A DNA stretch of 6,021 nt from Fibrobacteraceae bacterium (GTDB lineage: Bacteria > Fibrobacterota > Fibrobacteria > Fibrobacterales > Fibrobacteraceae): the NCBI GenBank assembly GCA_023231365.1, contig JALNVO010000170.1, forward strand, positions 1 through 6,021, written 5' to 3'. Of this stretch, positions 1 through 5,951 are shown piece by piece (position 1 is the stretch's first letter; every line of letters starts with the position of its first letter). The translations under genes were made by a program, and so were the position numbers. The notes under the pieces were generated by a model. That model made no database searches. It was given only the letters and a program-made list of their open reading frames with translations, and was not told where the DNA came from.

Positions 1-9
1 AGAGAGTAT

Positions 10-230
10 GTACGCTTCGCGTTACCCCTGCGGTTCGGTCATACAACCAAGCAAGCTCGGTTGTGCGACACTCACCTTGCATGGTATTGACGCTTCGCGT
101 CATCGCCTGCATTTCGGTCATGCTCAAGCAAGCTTGAGCATGACTCTCAATTTGGACGATGTTATCGTCCGCAGCTGTATCTCGGCAATAAAGACAAGCA
201 AGCTTGTCTTTATTGCGCTCGATTTGCATG
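10..230. repeat. Three-unit array of paired hairpins with variable stems and conserved linkers
   Basis: Three imperfect units of roughly 70-80 nt. Each has a small hairpin A, a linker ending in TCGGT/TCGGC, a larger hairpin B, then a linker like CTCAATTTGCATG. Hairpin A: 10-25 (GTA-CGC, loop TTC, one bulge), 88-102 (TGACGC/GCGTCA, loop TTC) and 154-170 (GGACGAT/ATCGTCC, loop GTT). Hairpin B: 43-64 (6 bp plus an inner mismatch), 117-144 (perfect 12 bp) and 185-216 (perfect 14 bp), always with loop CAAG inside an AG-CAAG-CT core. Linkers at about 26-40, 104-119 and 171-186 align with each other. Stem sequences differ between units but stay self-complementary, which suggests that the fold matters in RNA or single-stranded DNA. 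The function and the transcribed strand are unknown. Open frames through it have no coding support. Confidence 0.75.
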
Positions 231-266
231 CGGTTCACTTAACCAAAGCAGTTTTTAGAGGTGCCC
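231..266 (+). repeat. Left arm of 36-nt inverted repeat bracketing the first GH5 gene
   Basis: The reverse complement of this stretch matches 1900-1935 at 34 of 36 positions, including a perfect 27-nt core (231-257 against 1909-1935). The inner end contains TTTTTAGAGGTGCCC, a core shared with the other arms in the window. The outer part (231-252) matches only its partner. The arm abuts the hairpin array on its left and lies a few bases from the terminator of the GH5 gene on its right. Confidence 0.9.
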
Positions 267-272
267 TAAAGT

Positions 273-305
273 AAAAAGCCGTATTTCTTTGATGAAAAAT
301 ACGGC
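273..305 (-). terminator. Intrinsic terminator of the first GH5 gene
   Basis: Read on the minus strand, a perfect 9-bp stem GCCGTATTT/AAATACGGC (arms 297-305 and 278-286, loop 287-296) is followed directly by TTTTT (277-273). It begins about 25 nt past the stop codon of the GH5 gene. This is the classic Rho-independent layout. Confidence 0.85.
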
Positions 306-329
306 GGATGGAGACCTGTTAATTTATAC

Positions 330-1790
330 TTATTTCAGAGTAATCTTCGCAGAGGTCTTGAAAGAATTCTGGAGGACTTGTACGAAGACAATTCCGCGGT
401 AAGAAGTTCCGAACGATATGGAATTTGTCCCTTTGGTCCCTATAAAGGCCTTTTGGGCGAGTATTTGACCGAGAGAATTCATTAAAACCACTGTTGTGTG
501 AGTGGTCAAAGCACTTTCAAAGGATGCTTGTACGAGTCCATTGGCAATGCTTAAACGAAGTCCTGTTGCAGCTTTACTAGAAATGTTCTGGATAACAGTC
601 GTTTTTCCACCATAAACTGCTTTCATTGCGGCAAGAACATCCGTATCGAGAACCGTCCCCACCAAAGAAGGATCCGTCGTTTGCCTCCGGATAATAGTCA
701 TATTTTTATCGCCTTCATGGCCTGTATCCCAAGCAATAGGAACCAAACCATGGGCTTTTGCCGATTTTGCAACATAGCCATAATAAGCCGCCCGAGAATT
801 CAAATGGCGTTGCAAATTGTCCCCGCTGAGCGTGCTCAAACGCTTAATAGCTCCAAATTCGCCAAGGATGACTGGTATGCCCTGATTTACATATTTTTTC
901 TGCATTAGAGTAAACATAGAGTCCACATAAACGGAATCGCAAAAATGAGTGTAAGAATTGGAGTATAAATTCCAGCCGACGTTATGCGTATTATCTGTCG
1001 GATGCAAGTATGCTCCCCAGTAGTAATAAGCGTAACCCCAGCTTTCATCATTTTCCATTAGAGCCCATTGGTAGGGATAGAAATGTACTTCCATCATCAA
1101 ACGGCTAGAAACATTGTCCTTTGGAAGTGTCATCACCGAATTGGTAAGTTCTATATCGGCATGGGGGCCTTGTACAACCAGAGTCCGCGTTGCATTATTG
1201 CCTCCCGTAGCGCGTACGGCATCGATGAACGCCTGATGATACCTCGCAAGAACAGCCATACGGTCAGAGCCGAAAGCTGTACCGTAAGCGTCTTGGACGG
1301 CAGGCTCGTTTGCACTTGCAAAAAGTAAATGGCGGTCATAATCCTTAAAACGAGTTGCTATTTGCTGCCAAAATGCCGCTTGACGTTTTCTAATGCCCGC
1401 AGTATCTGCAGAAATCAGTACGTTTTCTTCGAGCCAGCCTTTATCCCAATGGCTGTTCAGAACAACAAAAAGGCTGTCCTTGATGCAATAATCTACGACA
1501 GTTTGAACCGAGTCCAGCCATGAACTATTAATTGTATTTGTGCTTGTATTTGAATGCGTATACCATGCACAAGGAATTCGCACTGTCGAAAAACCTGCTG
1601 CGCTGACACCATCGATTAATTGCTGAGTCGGGAAAGAATTTCCCCAAGCAGTCGGATCACTCGGTACTTCCATCGTATTGCCGATGTTGTATCCCATGCC
1701 CATTTCATTATAAATGGAAGTTGCTGTTGGCAAATCTGCTGCAAATGCAATTGAGCTTAGTATGGCCAATCCTAGAAAAATTTGTTTCAT
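330..1790 (-). CDS. Secreted GH5 endoglucanase (cellulase) with T9SS-type C-terminal tail
   Basis: A 486-residue glycoside hydrolase family 5 enzyme, predicted to cleave internal beta-1,4 bonds of cellulose or related glucans by the retaining mechanism. Residues 1-17 form a signal peptide (MKQIF, hydrophobic core, AFA cleavage site). The catalytic domain spans about 20-395: 'GYNIGNTME' and 'TAWGN' at the start, R71 in VRIP, H114 in NSHWD, acid/base E162 in ANEP, H236/Y238 in VHFYPY, nucleophile E311 in GEFG and W354 in AWDTG. This pattern best fits subfamily GH5_4, from memory of the family. About 405-486 is a beta-rich tail with NSLGQ, SYRG and final AKITLK, like type A T9SS sorting domains, so export to the surface or medium is inferred. 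GGAG lies 5 nt before the ATG, supporting this start. No carbohydrate-binding module is present, unlike the upstream paralogue at 2035-4119. The gene has its own terminator and lies inside a 36-nt inverted-repeat pair. Confidence 0.93.
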   Translation of the reverse strand: MKQIFLGLAILSSIAFAADLPTATSIYNEMGMGYNIGNTMEVPSDPTAWGNSFPTQQLIDGVSAAGFSTVRIPCAWYTHSNTSTNTINSSWLDSVQTVVDYCIKDSLFVVLNSHWDKGWLEENVLISADTAGIRKRQAAFWQQIATRFKDYDRHLLFASANEPAVQDAYGTAFGSDRMAVLARYHQAFIDAVRATGGNNATRTLVVQGPHADIELTNSVMTLPKDNVSSRLMMEVHFYPYQWALMENDESWGYAYYYWGAYLHPTDNTHNVGWNLYSNSYTHFCDSVYVDSMFTLMQKKYVNQGIPVILGEFGAIKRLSTLSGDNLQRHLNSRAAYYGYVAKSAKAHGLVPIAWDTGHEGDKNMTIIRRQTTDPSLVGTVLDTDVLAAMKAVYGGKTTVIQNISSKAATGLRLSIANGLVQASFESALTTHTTVVLMNSLGQILAQKAFIGTKGTNSISFGTSYRGIVFVQVLQNSFKTSAKITLK

Positions 1791-1795
1791 AAAGA

Positions 1796-1799
1796 CTCC
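1796..1799 (-). promoter_or_regulatory. Ribosome binding site of the first GH5 gene
   Basis: GGAG on the minus strand, 5 nt before the ATG at 1790. The leader 1791-1899 is AT-rich. I see no convincing -35/-10 pair in it. Confidence 0.7.
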
Positions 1800-1899
1800 G
1801 ATGAGAAGACCGTTTAAAAATAAATTAATCTTAAAATTTCAGAACTCATTTACAGTAGATTCCTTTGTAAATTATTCAGTAACATCTCCAGATTTTAAA

Positions 1900-1935
1900 G
1901 GGCTCCTGTAAAAACTGCTTTGGTTAAGTGAACCG
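1900..1935 (-). repeat. Right arm of 36-nt inverted repeat bracketing the first GH5 gene
   Basis: Inverted copy of 231-266 with two mismatches, both in the inner core (GGGCTCCTGTA here, GGGCACCTCTA in the partner). Its last six bases, GAACCG (1930-1935), are also the first bases of the next repeat arm, so the two inverted-repeat systems are fused here. Together, 1900-1973 form a short element with inverted ends close to GGGCACCTCTAAAA. Confidence 0.9.
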
Positions 1936-1974
1936 GCTTCTCTCCATAAAAATTGAGCTTTTAGAGGTGTCCTA
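1930..1974 (+). repeat. Left arm of 45-nt inverted repeat bracketing GH5-2, small protein and GNAT
   Basis: Matches the reverse complement of 5952-5996 at 43 of 45 positions (mismatches C/A at 1937 and T/C at 1970). The inner end TTTTAGAGGTGTCCTAAA is the shared core; the outer part (TTCTCTCCATAAAAATTGAG) has no match in the 36-nt pair. It lies a few bases beyond the terminator of the second GH5 gene, the same placement as the arm at 231-266 relative to the first. Confidence 0.9.
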
Positions 1975-1979
1975 AATAC

Positions 1980-2012
1980 AAAAAACCGCATCTCTTTTGA
2001 GACGCGATTTTT
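1980..2012 (-). terminator. Intrinsic terminator of the second GH5 gene
   Basis: On the minus strand the stem TCGCGTCTC/GAGATGCGG (arms 2007-1999 and 1994-1986, two G-U pairs, loop AAAA) is followed by TTTTTT (1985-1980) and preceded by AAAAA. It starts 28 nt past the stop codon. The plus-strand reading has mismatches in the stem, so the minus direction is favoured. Confidence 0.85.
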
Positions 2013-2034
2013 AAAGTAGGAATTTAACTTGTAC

Positions 2035-4119
2035 TTACTTCAGGATCACCTTGGCGGAAGCCTTGGAAGAATTCTGACGGATTTGTACGAGAGCGATGCC
2101 GTGGTAAGATGTTTCAAACGATACGAGGTTTGTTCCCTTGTTTGCCATAAAATTCTTTTGCGCAATTACCTGGCCGAGCGGGTTGATTACAGTTGCGTGA
2201 ACCATACCGATTCCAGTCGTGGCGAACATAGCAGAAATCATTCCAGAACCTGTGGAAACGCTGAGCTTCTGGGAATTGCTTGCTGACTTGATCGCGCGAA
2301 TCGCCGATCCCGCGTTGTATGCCGCAGCCGGAGTTGTGACGAGTTCTACCGAGCTGATGTTTCCTTCAATCTCTGGAGTGGACTTGTTGAAATTAGCAAT
2401 TGTATCAAGCGTTCCATCGCTCTTTACCAAGGCGACATAGTCAATGGTCATTGTACCTGTATAGGCGATGGAATACATATTGATGACGCAGGCATCGACT
2501 GTAGAAGGATAAGCGACATAGAATTTTTGGCTGCTCTTGGAGGCATCGGAAGTATCTGCCGCTGATGTGGAAAGCGTAAAGGAATAATCCTTCCAACTAT
2601 CCGAAAGAGTTCCAAAATGAGTATCAGTCCACTTCCAGGAAGATCCGCTCATTGCGACGAAGTCTGTAGAGAACCAGCCATAATCTCCGCTTGTTGTGGT
2701 AGAAGCAGAACCCGTTACGAGCGCGCGCACGACAAGGCCCGTATAGCCTGTCCAATTTGTAATCGTCGGCGTGAAGCGGATGGTGCCCGATGCAGTCGTA
2801 TCCGTTGCCGTATAAACAACATAAGCGGACTTGTTAGTTGTATCCGTACTCGACGTTACGAGCGCATCAATGGAATTGCCGGCAATTGTATCGAGGCCAT
2901 AAGCCTTGCGCATTGCGTTCAGCACTTCATAGTCATAGATGCCGGTGCCCTTCTGACGCCGAATGATCGTGGAATTAGTGCTCCCTTCATCGCCTGTATC
3001 CCAGGCGATCGGAACGAGCCCATGTGCTTTAGCAGAAGAAGCGACCTTGCCGTAGAATGCGGCACGGGAAAGCAAATGAAGCCTCAAGGAATCGCCGGAG
3101 AGTTGGCCGAGGCGCTTGAATGCTCCAAATTCGCCGATTACCACCGGAATTCCCTGGCTATAAAAATCCGTCTGCATCACGGCAAACACAGAATCCACCC
3201 ACGCGCCGGTTTCATAGGTCGTCTGTGATTTGGAATAAACGTTCCAACCTGTATTATGCGTCAAATCTGTTGTAGAATTGTAACCATCCCAGTAGAAATA
3301 TTGGGTACCCCAGCTCTCGTCTTTGGTCATCATCGAGAACTGATATGGATAGAAGTGCGCTTCTGCCATTATATAGCCCGTTCCTGCTGGATCTGTCGGC
3401 ATATTGCTTTTGAGAAGAGAATCGGCAAGAGTAATTTCTGTACGCGGAGCCTGTACGATCAAGGTACGGGTTCCGTTATTACCTCCCGTAGCGCGGACAG
3501 CATCAATGAACGCCTGTTCATAAACTTTCAGGATTCCCATACGGGCTAATGTAAAAGGCACCTGACCACTCGTAAGCCAGGCATCATTTACGCCTGGTTC
3601 GTTAGCACCTGCAAAGAGAAGATGTTCATCATAATCCTTGAATTCGGTCGCTATCTGGGTCCAGAATGCTGTTTGGCGCGCATGAACACTCGCAGAATCC
3701 GTCGTCTCTGTAGAAGTATTGCTAACAGAATGTGTACCGTCAAAAATGTTGTTTTCGAGCCAGCCCGAATCCCAGTGAATATTCAGAATGCAATAAAGAC
3801 CGTCATTAATGCAATAATCGACAACCGTTTTTACGGAGTCCATCCATGAGGAATGGATTATATTTGCCGTTGTATCCGCATGGGAATACCAAGCGGTAGG
3901 AATGCGCACGGTGGTAAAACCTGCTGCCTTTACGGAGTCGAACAAAGCCTTGGTCGGGAAAGAATTGCCCCAGGACGTCGGATCACCCGGAGCCTCCATG
4001 GTATTGCCTAAATTCCAGCCGAGACCCATATTGGTATAGACATCAACCGCTTTCGGAAGCGCCGCGGAAAGGGCCGTGCTAATTGCAAGAATTGCGGGTA
4101 CAAAAAAAATTTTTTTCAT
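2035..4119 (-). CDS. Secreted GH5 endoglucanase with internal carbohydrate-binding-like module and T9SS-type tail
   Basis: A 694-residue paralogue of the GH5 enzyme at 330-1790. Signal peptide about 1-19 (MKKIF, hydrophobic core, ALSA). GH5 domain about 22-410: GWNLGNTME, R72 in VRIP, H115 in NIHWD, acid/base E174 in ANEP, H255/Y257 in AHFYPY, nucleophile E330 in GEFG and W363 in AWDTG; GH5_4 is the likeliest subfamily. A loop after W120 is about 11 residues longer than in the paralogue. About 412-590 is a Thr/Ser- and aromatic-rich beta module (W456, W482, W495, W497, W509; MTIDYVALVKSDGT near 556-569), probably a beta-sandwich carbohydrate-binding module. CBM11, CBM30 or CBM4-like are candidates I cannot separate by eye. 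About 608-694 is a T9SS-like tail (NPLGQ, SYHG, AKVILK). The predicted role is cleavage of cellulose or mixed glucans while bound to the substrate, outside the cell. The Shine-Dalgarno is weak (TAGGTAGGT about 6 nt before ATG). It appears to be transcribed alone, with a 339-nt gap upstream and its own terminator. Confidence 0.93.
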   Translation of the reverse strand: MKKIFFVPAILAISTALSAALPKAVDVYTNMGLGWNLGNTMEAPGDPTSWGNSFPTKALFDSVKAAGFTTVRIPTAWYSHADTTANIIHSSWMDSVKTVVDYCINDGLYCILNIHWDSGWLENNIFDGTHSVSNTSTETTDSASVHARQTAFWTQIATEFKDYDEHLLFAGANEPGVNDAWLTSGQVPFTLARMGILKVYEQAFIDAVRATGGNNGTRTLIVQAPRTEITLADSLLKSNMPTDPAGTGYIMAEAHFYPYQFSMMTKDESWGTQYFYWDGYNSTTDLTHNTGWNVYSKSQTTYETGAWVDSVFAVMQTDFYSQGIPVVIGEFGAFKRLGQLSGDSLRLHLLSRAAFYGKVASSAKAHGLVPIAWDTGDEGSTNSTIIRRQKGTGIYDYEVLNAMRKAYGLDTIAGNSIDALVTSSTDTTNKSAYVVYTATDTTASGTIRFTPTITNWTGYTGLVVRALVTGSASTTTSGDYGWFSTDFVAMSGSSWKWTDTHFGTLSDSWKDYSFTLSTSAADTSDASKSSQKFYVAYPSTVDACVINMYSIAYTGTMTIDYVALVKSDGTLDTIANFNKSTPEIEGNISSVELVTTPAAAYNAGSAIRAIKSASNSQKLSVSTGSGMISAMFATTGIGMVHATVINPLGQVIAQKNFMANKGTNLVSFETSYHGIALVQIRQNSSKASAKVILK

Positions 4120-4209
4120 TATAGACCTACCTATTGAAAATCCAGTCTAAATTTATTATCCAATTTTCAAAACAGGTGTTAGGGCTTGAATTCTTATTTG
4201 CAAAGGAAA

Positions 4210-4242
4210 TTGCAAAATCAGAAATAACCCTGAATTTCGCAA
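4210..4242. promoter_or_regulatory. Imperfect 12-bp palindrome upstream of GH5-2 (operator or leader hairpin)
   Basis: Arms TTGCAAAATCAG (4210-4221) and CTGAATTTCGCAA (4230-4242) are complementary except for one bulge and one A/G difference, which is a G-U pair in minus-strand RNA. The loop is 8 nt. A further TTTGCAAA lies next to it at 4198-4205. It sits about 90-120 nt upstream of the GH5-2 start, so it could be a regulator site or a hairpin in the 5' leader. No regulator is identifiable. Confidence 0.4.
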
Positions 4243-4309
4243 AAAAAGCCCATTTTAAAGAATAACGGGTCTTGAATTTATCGTTGCCTTCGCTCTTAGA
4301 TCCACACTG

Positions 4310-4340
4310 GGGAAAAAAATAATTTTTAACATTTTTTCCC
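4310..4340. repeat. AT-rich 9-bp inverted repeat, possible weak terminator
   Basis: GGGAAAAAA (4310-4318) and TTTTTTCCC (4332-4340) are perfectly complementary around a 13-nt AT loop. It lies downstream of the small protein gene on the minus strand, where it could end transcription. The GC content is low for a normal intrinsic terminator. Confidence 0.35.
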
Positions 4341-4372
4341 TTCTCAGATGCTTTGCAAGCTAGTGTTGTCGT

Positions 4373-4446
4373 CAGCTGTGCTTTTTATGAGCAGGAGCTG
4401 CTTTTCTCCAGGGGACAAAAGTCATCCAATTAGAAAAGCTGACTTT
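4373..4446. other. Compact structured element: hairpin plus interleaved stems (possible pseudoknot)
   Basis: A hairpin pairs CAGCT and TGCT (4373-4377, 4379-4382) with AGCA and AGCTG (4390-4393, 4396-4400). Next to it are two perfect stems in interleaved order: GCTTTTCT (4400-4407) with AGAAAAGC (4432-4439), and AAAGTCA (4418-4424) with TGACTTT (4440-4446). The 3' arms of the two stems abut with no gap, as in an H-type pseudoknot. It lies 12 nt or more past the stop of the minus-strand small protein gene. It may be a 3' UTR fold, a small RNA or chance. Confidence 0.35.
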
Positions 4447-4458
4447 GAACACGCACAC

Positions 4459-4872
4459 TTATTTTATTAGCTTCATCTTTGCGGTCCAAGTATTAATGAG
4501 TTCTTTATCATTATACAAGGCTCCATTGGCAATGCACTTTCCGCCATTTCTGGTGATTATTTCAAATCCGCTGAGCTTTGTATTTTCAATGGCAAAACGG
4601 GAATAAATTGTATTGCGGTCTATGTCAAAAGAACCCGTCTGAATACCCAATTCTGGATTTTGTGATTGAAACGAAAATCTATTTCCCGTTGCGCGCTTAA
4701 TGATGTAATCGTTTTTGATCGTTCTTCCATCAATTACAGCAAAGCTTTTATTTGAGATATGGTCTTCAAATATTTCGATTTTGGTTTCTCCAGCCGCTTT
4801 TGATATAGCGCCTGTTGAAGTGACAAATTCTGATTCTGTGATCCAATTATTTGATTCGGATAGAAGATGCAT
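4459..4872 (-). CDS. Small hypothetical protein, 137 residues, family not recognised
   Basis: No family assignment is possible by eye. There is no signal peptide, membrane segment or cysteine cluster; only one cysteine is seen (in GGKCIANGALY). Alternating polar and hydrophobic stretches (ETKIEIFEDHI, SFAVIDGRTI, NRFSFQSQNPELGIQTGSFDID, KLSGFEIIT) suggest an all-beta, perhaps lipocalin-like small barrel; this is only a guess. The start is uncertain. The single methionine near the N-terminus (MHLL) has no Shine-Dalgarno upstream, and the frame stays open for 10 codons before it, to a TAA at 4904-4906. The gene could therefore use a rare start or be a 5'-truncated remnant. The segment is AT-rich like the GNAT gene 253 nt upstream and unlike the cellulases. 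The gap 4873-5125 holds only a weak open frame with a TTG start and no ribosome site, and no clear promoter. Confidence 0.55.
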   Translation of the reverse strand: MHLLSESNNWITESEFVTSTGAISKAAGETKIEIFEDHISNKSFAVIDGRTIKNDYIIKRATGNRFSFQSQNPELGIQTGSFDIDRNTIYSRFAIENTKLSGFEIITRNGGKCIANGALYNDKELINTWTAKMKLIK

Positions 4873-5125
4873 ATAATATTTTAAATTTTGTCCGGAGAAA
4901 ATTTAGTCGATTCCAATTATAATGTGTGCAGCGGTATGGGCTAAATGTCCCGTTCGCATTGCCTTCATCGGCAAAAATGAGCCTTTTTGTATTCTTGTCA
5001 GAGATCAACGAATTATTCTGTCGGCGGTTTTCCGCTATTCCATTCAAATAGATAGCACTTAAACCGGCTTTAGAAAGCTTCGTTTACGACTTGCAGCTTT
5101 GCCAAGACGCCTATGGCAGATGAAT

Positions 5126-5758
5126 TTACCGTAAAAAAGCTCTGATATTCATTTTGAATATTTCTTGACCGTATTCATACTTTTTTTCTTTTTCTGGAAA
5201 AGTCTTATCGAATTCTAAAGCTTTTTCTTGGTCAAAGTAAAAAGCATCAGTTTGTTTTATTTTCCATTTCTTATTTCCAAAGAATCCGTTCCGTAATTCT
5301 AGAACGAGTAATCCCATCGGATACTCGCCATTCATATCGCTTACTTTGTAGTCGATGCCATTTTTAAAACCATGCTTGCAGTAATTGTGGGCATCTCCAT
5401 AAATAATAATTGCGGGAATATTCTTTTTTTCGACTAAGAGTTTCGTTTTTTCGATTAATGCCGTTCCGATGCCTTTTCTCTGATAATCTGGATGAACGCA
5501 TAAAGGTCCAAAGGAAACAACATGAACTTTTTCCTGGTCTTCACTTATTAAAAAAGAATCCGAATACATGATTGAAGCGACAACCTTTCCGTCAAGTTCC
5601 GCTACATAGTCCAATTCCTTGATAAAATCTTTATGTTCCCGTAGAATATGACATAGATAATGTTCATCACATCCCGGAAAATACTGATTCCAGAAGGCTT
5701 CCCGTGTAAGCTCTTCAACTTGTCTGTAATCATCTTTTGTTTCAAGGCGGATAATCAT
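5126..5758 (-). CDS. GNAT-family N-acetyltransferase (YhbS-like)
   Basis: Predicted cytoplasmic enzyme that moves an acetyl group from acetyl-CoA to an amine; the substrate is unknown. The 210-residue form starts MIIRLETKDDYRQVEEL, a typical GNAT N-terminus with the first helix and 'REAFWN'. The acetyl-CoA-binding motif A is visible as CVHPDYQRKGIGTALI, with the Q/R-x-x-G-x-G signature, followed by a helix and then IIIYGDAHNYCKHGF and MGLLVLEL as the later strands. The layout resembles YhbS-type acetyltransferases common in Firmicutes. An earlier ATG at 5767 adds three residues, but AGGAG is only 1 nt from it and 10 nt from the ATG at 5758, so 5758 is chosen. Sampled lines have about 27-45% GC against about 45-55% in the second GH5 gene, which together with the Firmicutes-like sequence suggests horizontal gain. 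No link to the cellulases is apparent. Confidence 0.9.
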   Translation of the reverse strand: MIIRLETKDDYRQVEELTREAFWNQYFPGCDEHYLCHILREHKDFIKELDYVAELDGKVVASIMYSDSFLISEDQEKVHVVSFGPLCVHPDYQRKGIGTALIEKTKLLVEKKNIPAIIIYGDAHNYCKHGFKNGIDYKVSDMNGEYPMGLLVLELRNGFFGNKKWKIKQTDAFYFDQEKALEFDKTFPEKEKKYEYGQEIFKMNIRAFLR

Positions 5759-5768
5759 CTTTATCATT

Positions 5769-5773
5769 CTCCT
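5769..5773 (-). promoter_or_regulatory. Ribosome binding site that decides the GNAT start
   Basis: Minus-strand AGGAG, 10 nt before the ATG at 5758 and 1 nt before the ATG at 5767. The spacing favours the inner start. Confidence 0.65.
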
Positions 5774-5888
5774 ATATGGAATGGACTCGAATGCGCTTGC
5801 TGAAATCTAATTAAAACGCGGTGCGGATCGCTGCCCCTTTGCAAAAGTCAGTTTATTTCCGCTTTGGAGTACCCGGGAACTATGGGGT

Positions 5889-5910
5889 ATCGCAAGTTCT
5901 ATTTTGCGAT
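5889..5910. repeat. 7-bp perfect hairpin upstream of GNAT
   Basis: ATCGCAA (5889-5895) and TTGCGAT (5904-5910) pair around an 8-nt loop. A second short pair, TACCC/GGGTA (5870-5874, 5885-5889), overlaps its left edge. Both lie just inside the right 45-nt repeat arm. Apart from these and the ribosome site, 5768-5951 shows no gene. Confidence 0.4.
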
Positions 5911-5951
5911 TAGCCCGCGCGCGGTGTGGTCCGAGTGCACCCTAAAAAGCC

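Larger units (their letters stand above)
4120..4458. other. Non-coding gap of 339 nt between GH5-2 and the small protein gene
   Basis: No credible gene here. It must hold the minus-strand promoter and leader of the second GH5 gene and the 3' end of the small protein transcript. Minus-strand AT-rich stretches such as TTGAAA near 4170 and GATAAT near 4157 are not at a normal -35/-10 spacing, so no promoter is called. Three foldable elements occupy much of it: 4210-4242, 4310-4340 and 4373-4446, described separately. Confidence 0.6.

Noticed and set aside
10..230. CRISPR array
   Set aside because: The units contain long internal palindromes and variable-length linkers, not short identical repeats with unique spacers of constant length, and no cas gene is present.
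10..230. Integron attC-type sites
   Set aside because: I see no attC core sites or integrase, and the two-hairpin unit with conserved CAAG loops does not match the attC layout, although the shared theme of folded recombination sites is worth remembering.
8..274. 88-codon open frame on the plus strand through the hairpin array
   Set aside because: It is made of the palindromic repeat units, has no recognisable domain or good ribosome site, and runs into the inverted-repeat arm. The three units do fall in one frame, so a decayed peptide repeat is not fully excluded.
231..1935. Standard insertion sequence or transposon with target-site duplication
   Set aside because: No transposase is encoded and the bases outside the arms (GCATG on the left, GCTTC on the right) are not a direct duplication.
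2617..3228. 203-codon plus-strand open frame opposite GH5-2
   Set aside because: Antisense to a strongly supported GH5 coding region. The translation is rich in Arg, Cys and Ile without domain sense, as expected for a shadow frame.
4847..5047. 66-codon minus-strand frame overlapping the small protein start
   Set aside because: TTG start, no Shine-Dalgarno, no recognisable sequence, and it overlaps the next gene out of frame. A frameshifted N-terminal part of the small protein was considered but cannot be supported.
5060..5125. Terminator after the GNAT gene
   Set aside because: Only a weak TGCCA/TGGCA pair is present and no U-tract follows on the minus strand.
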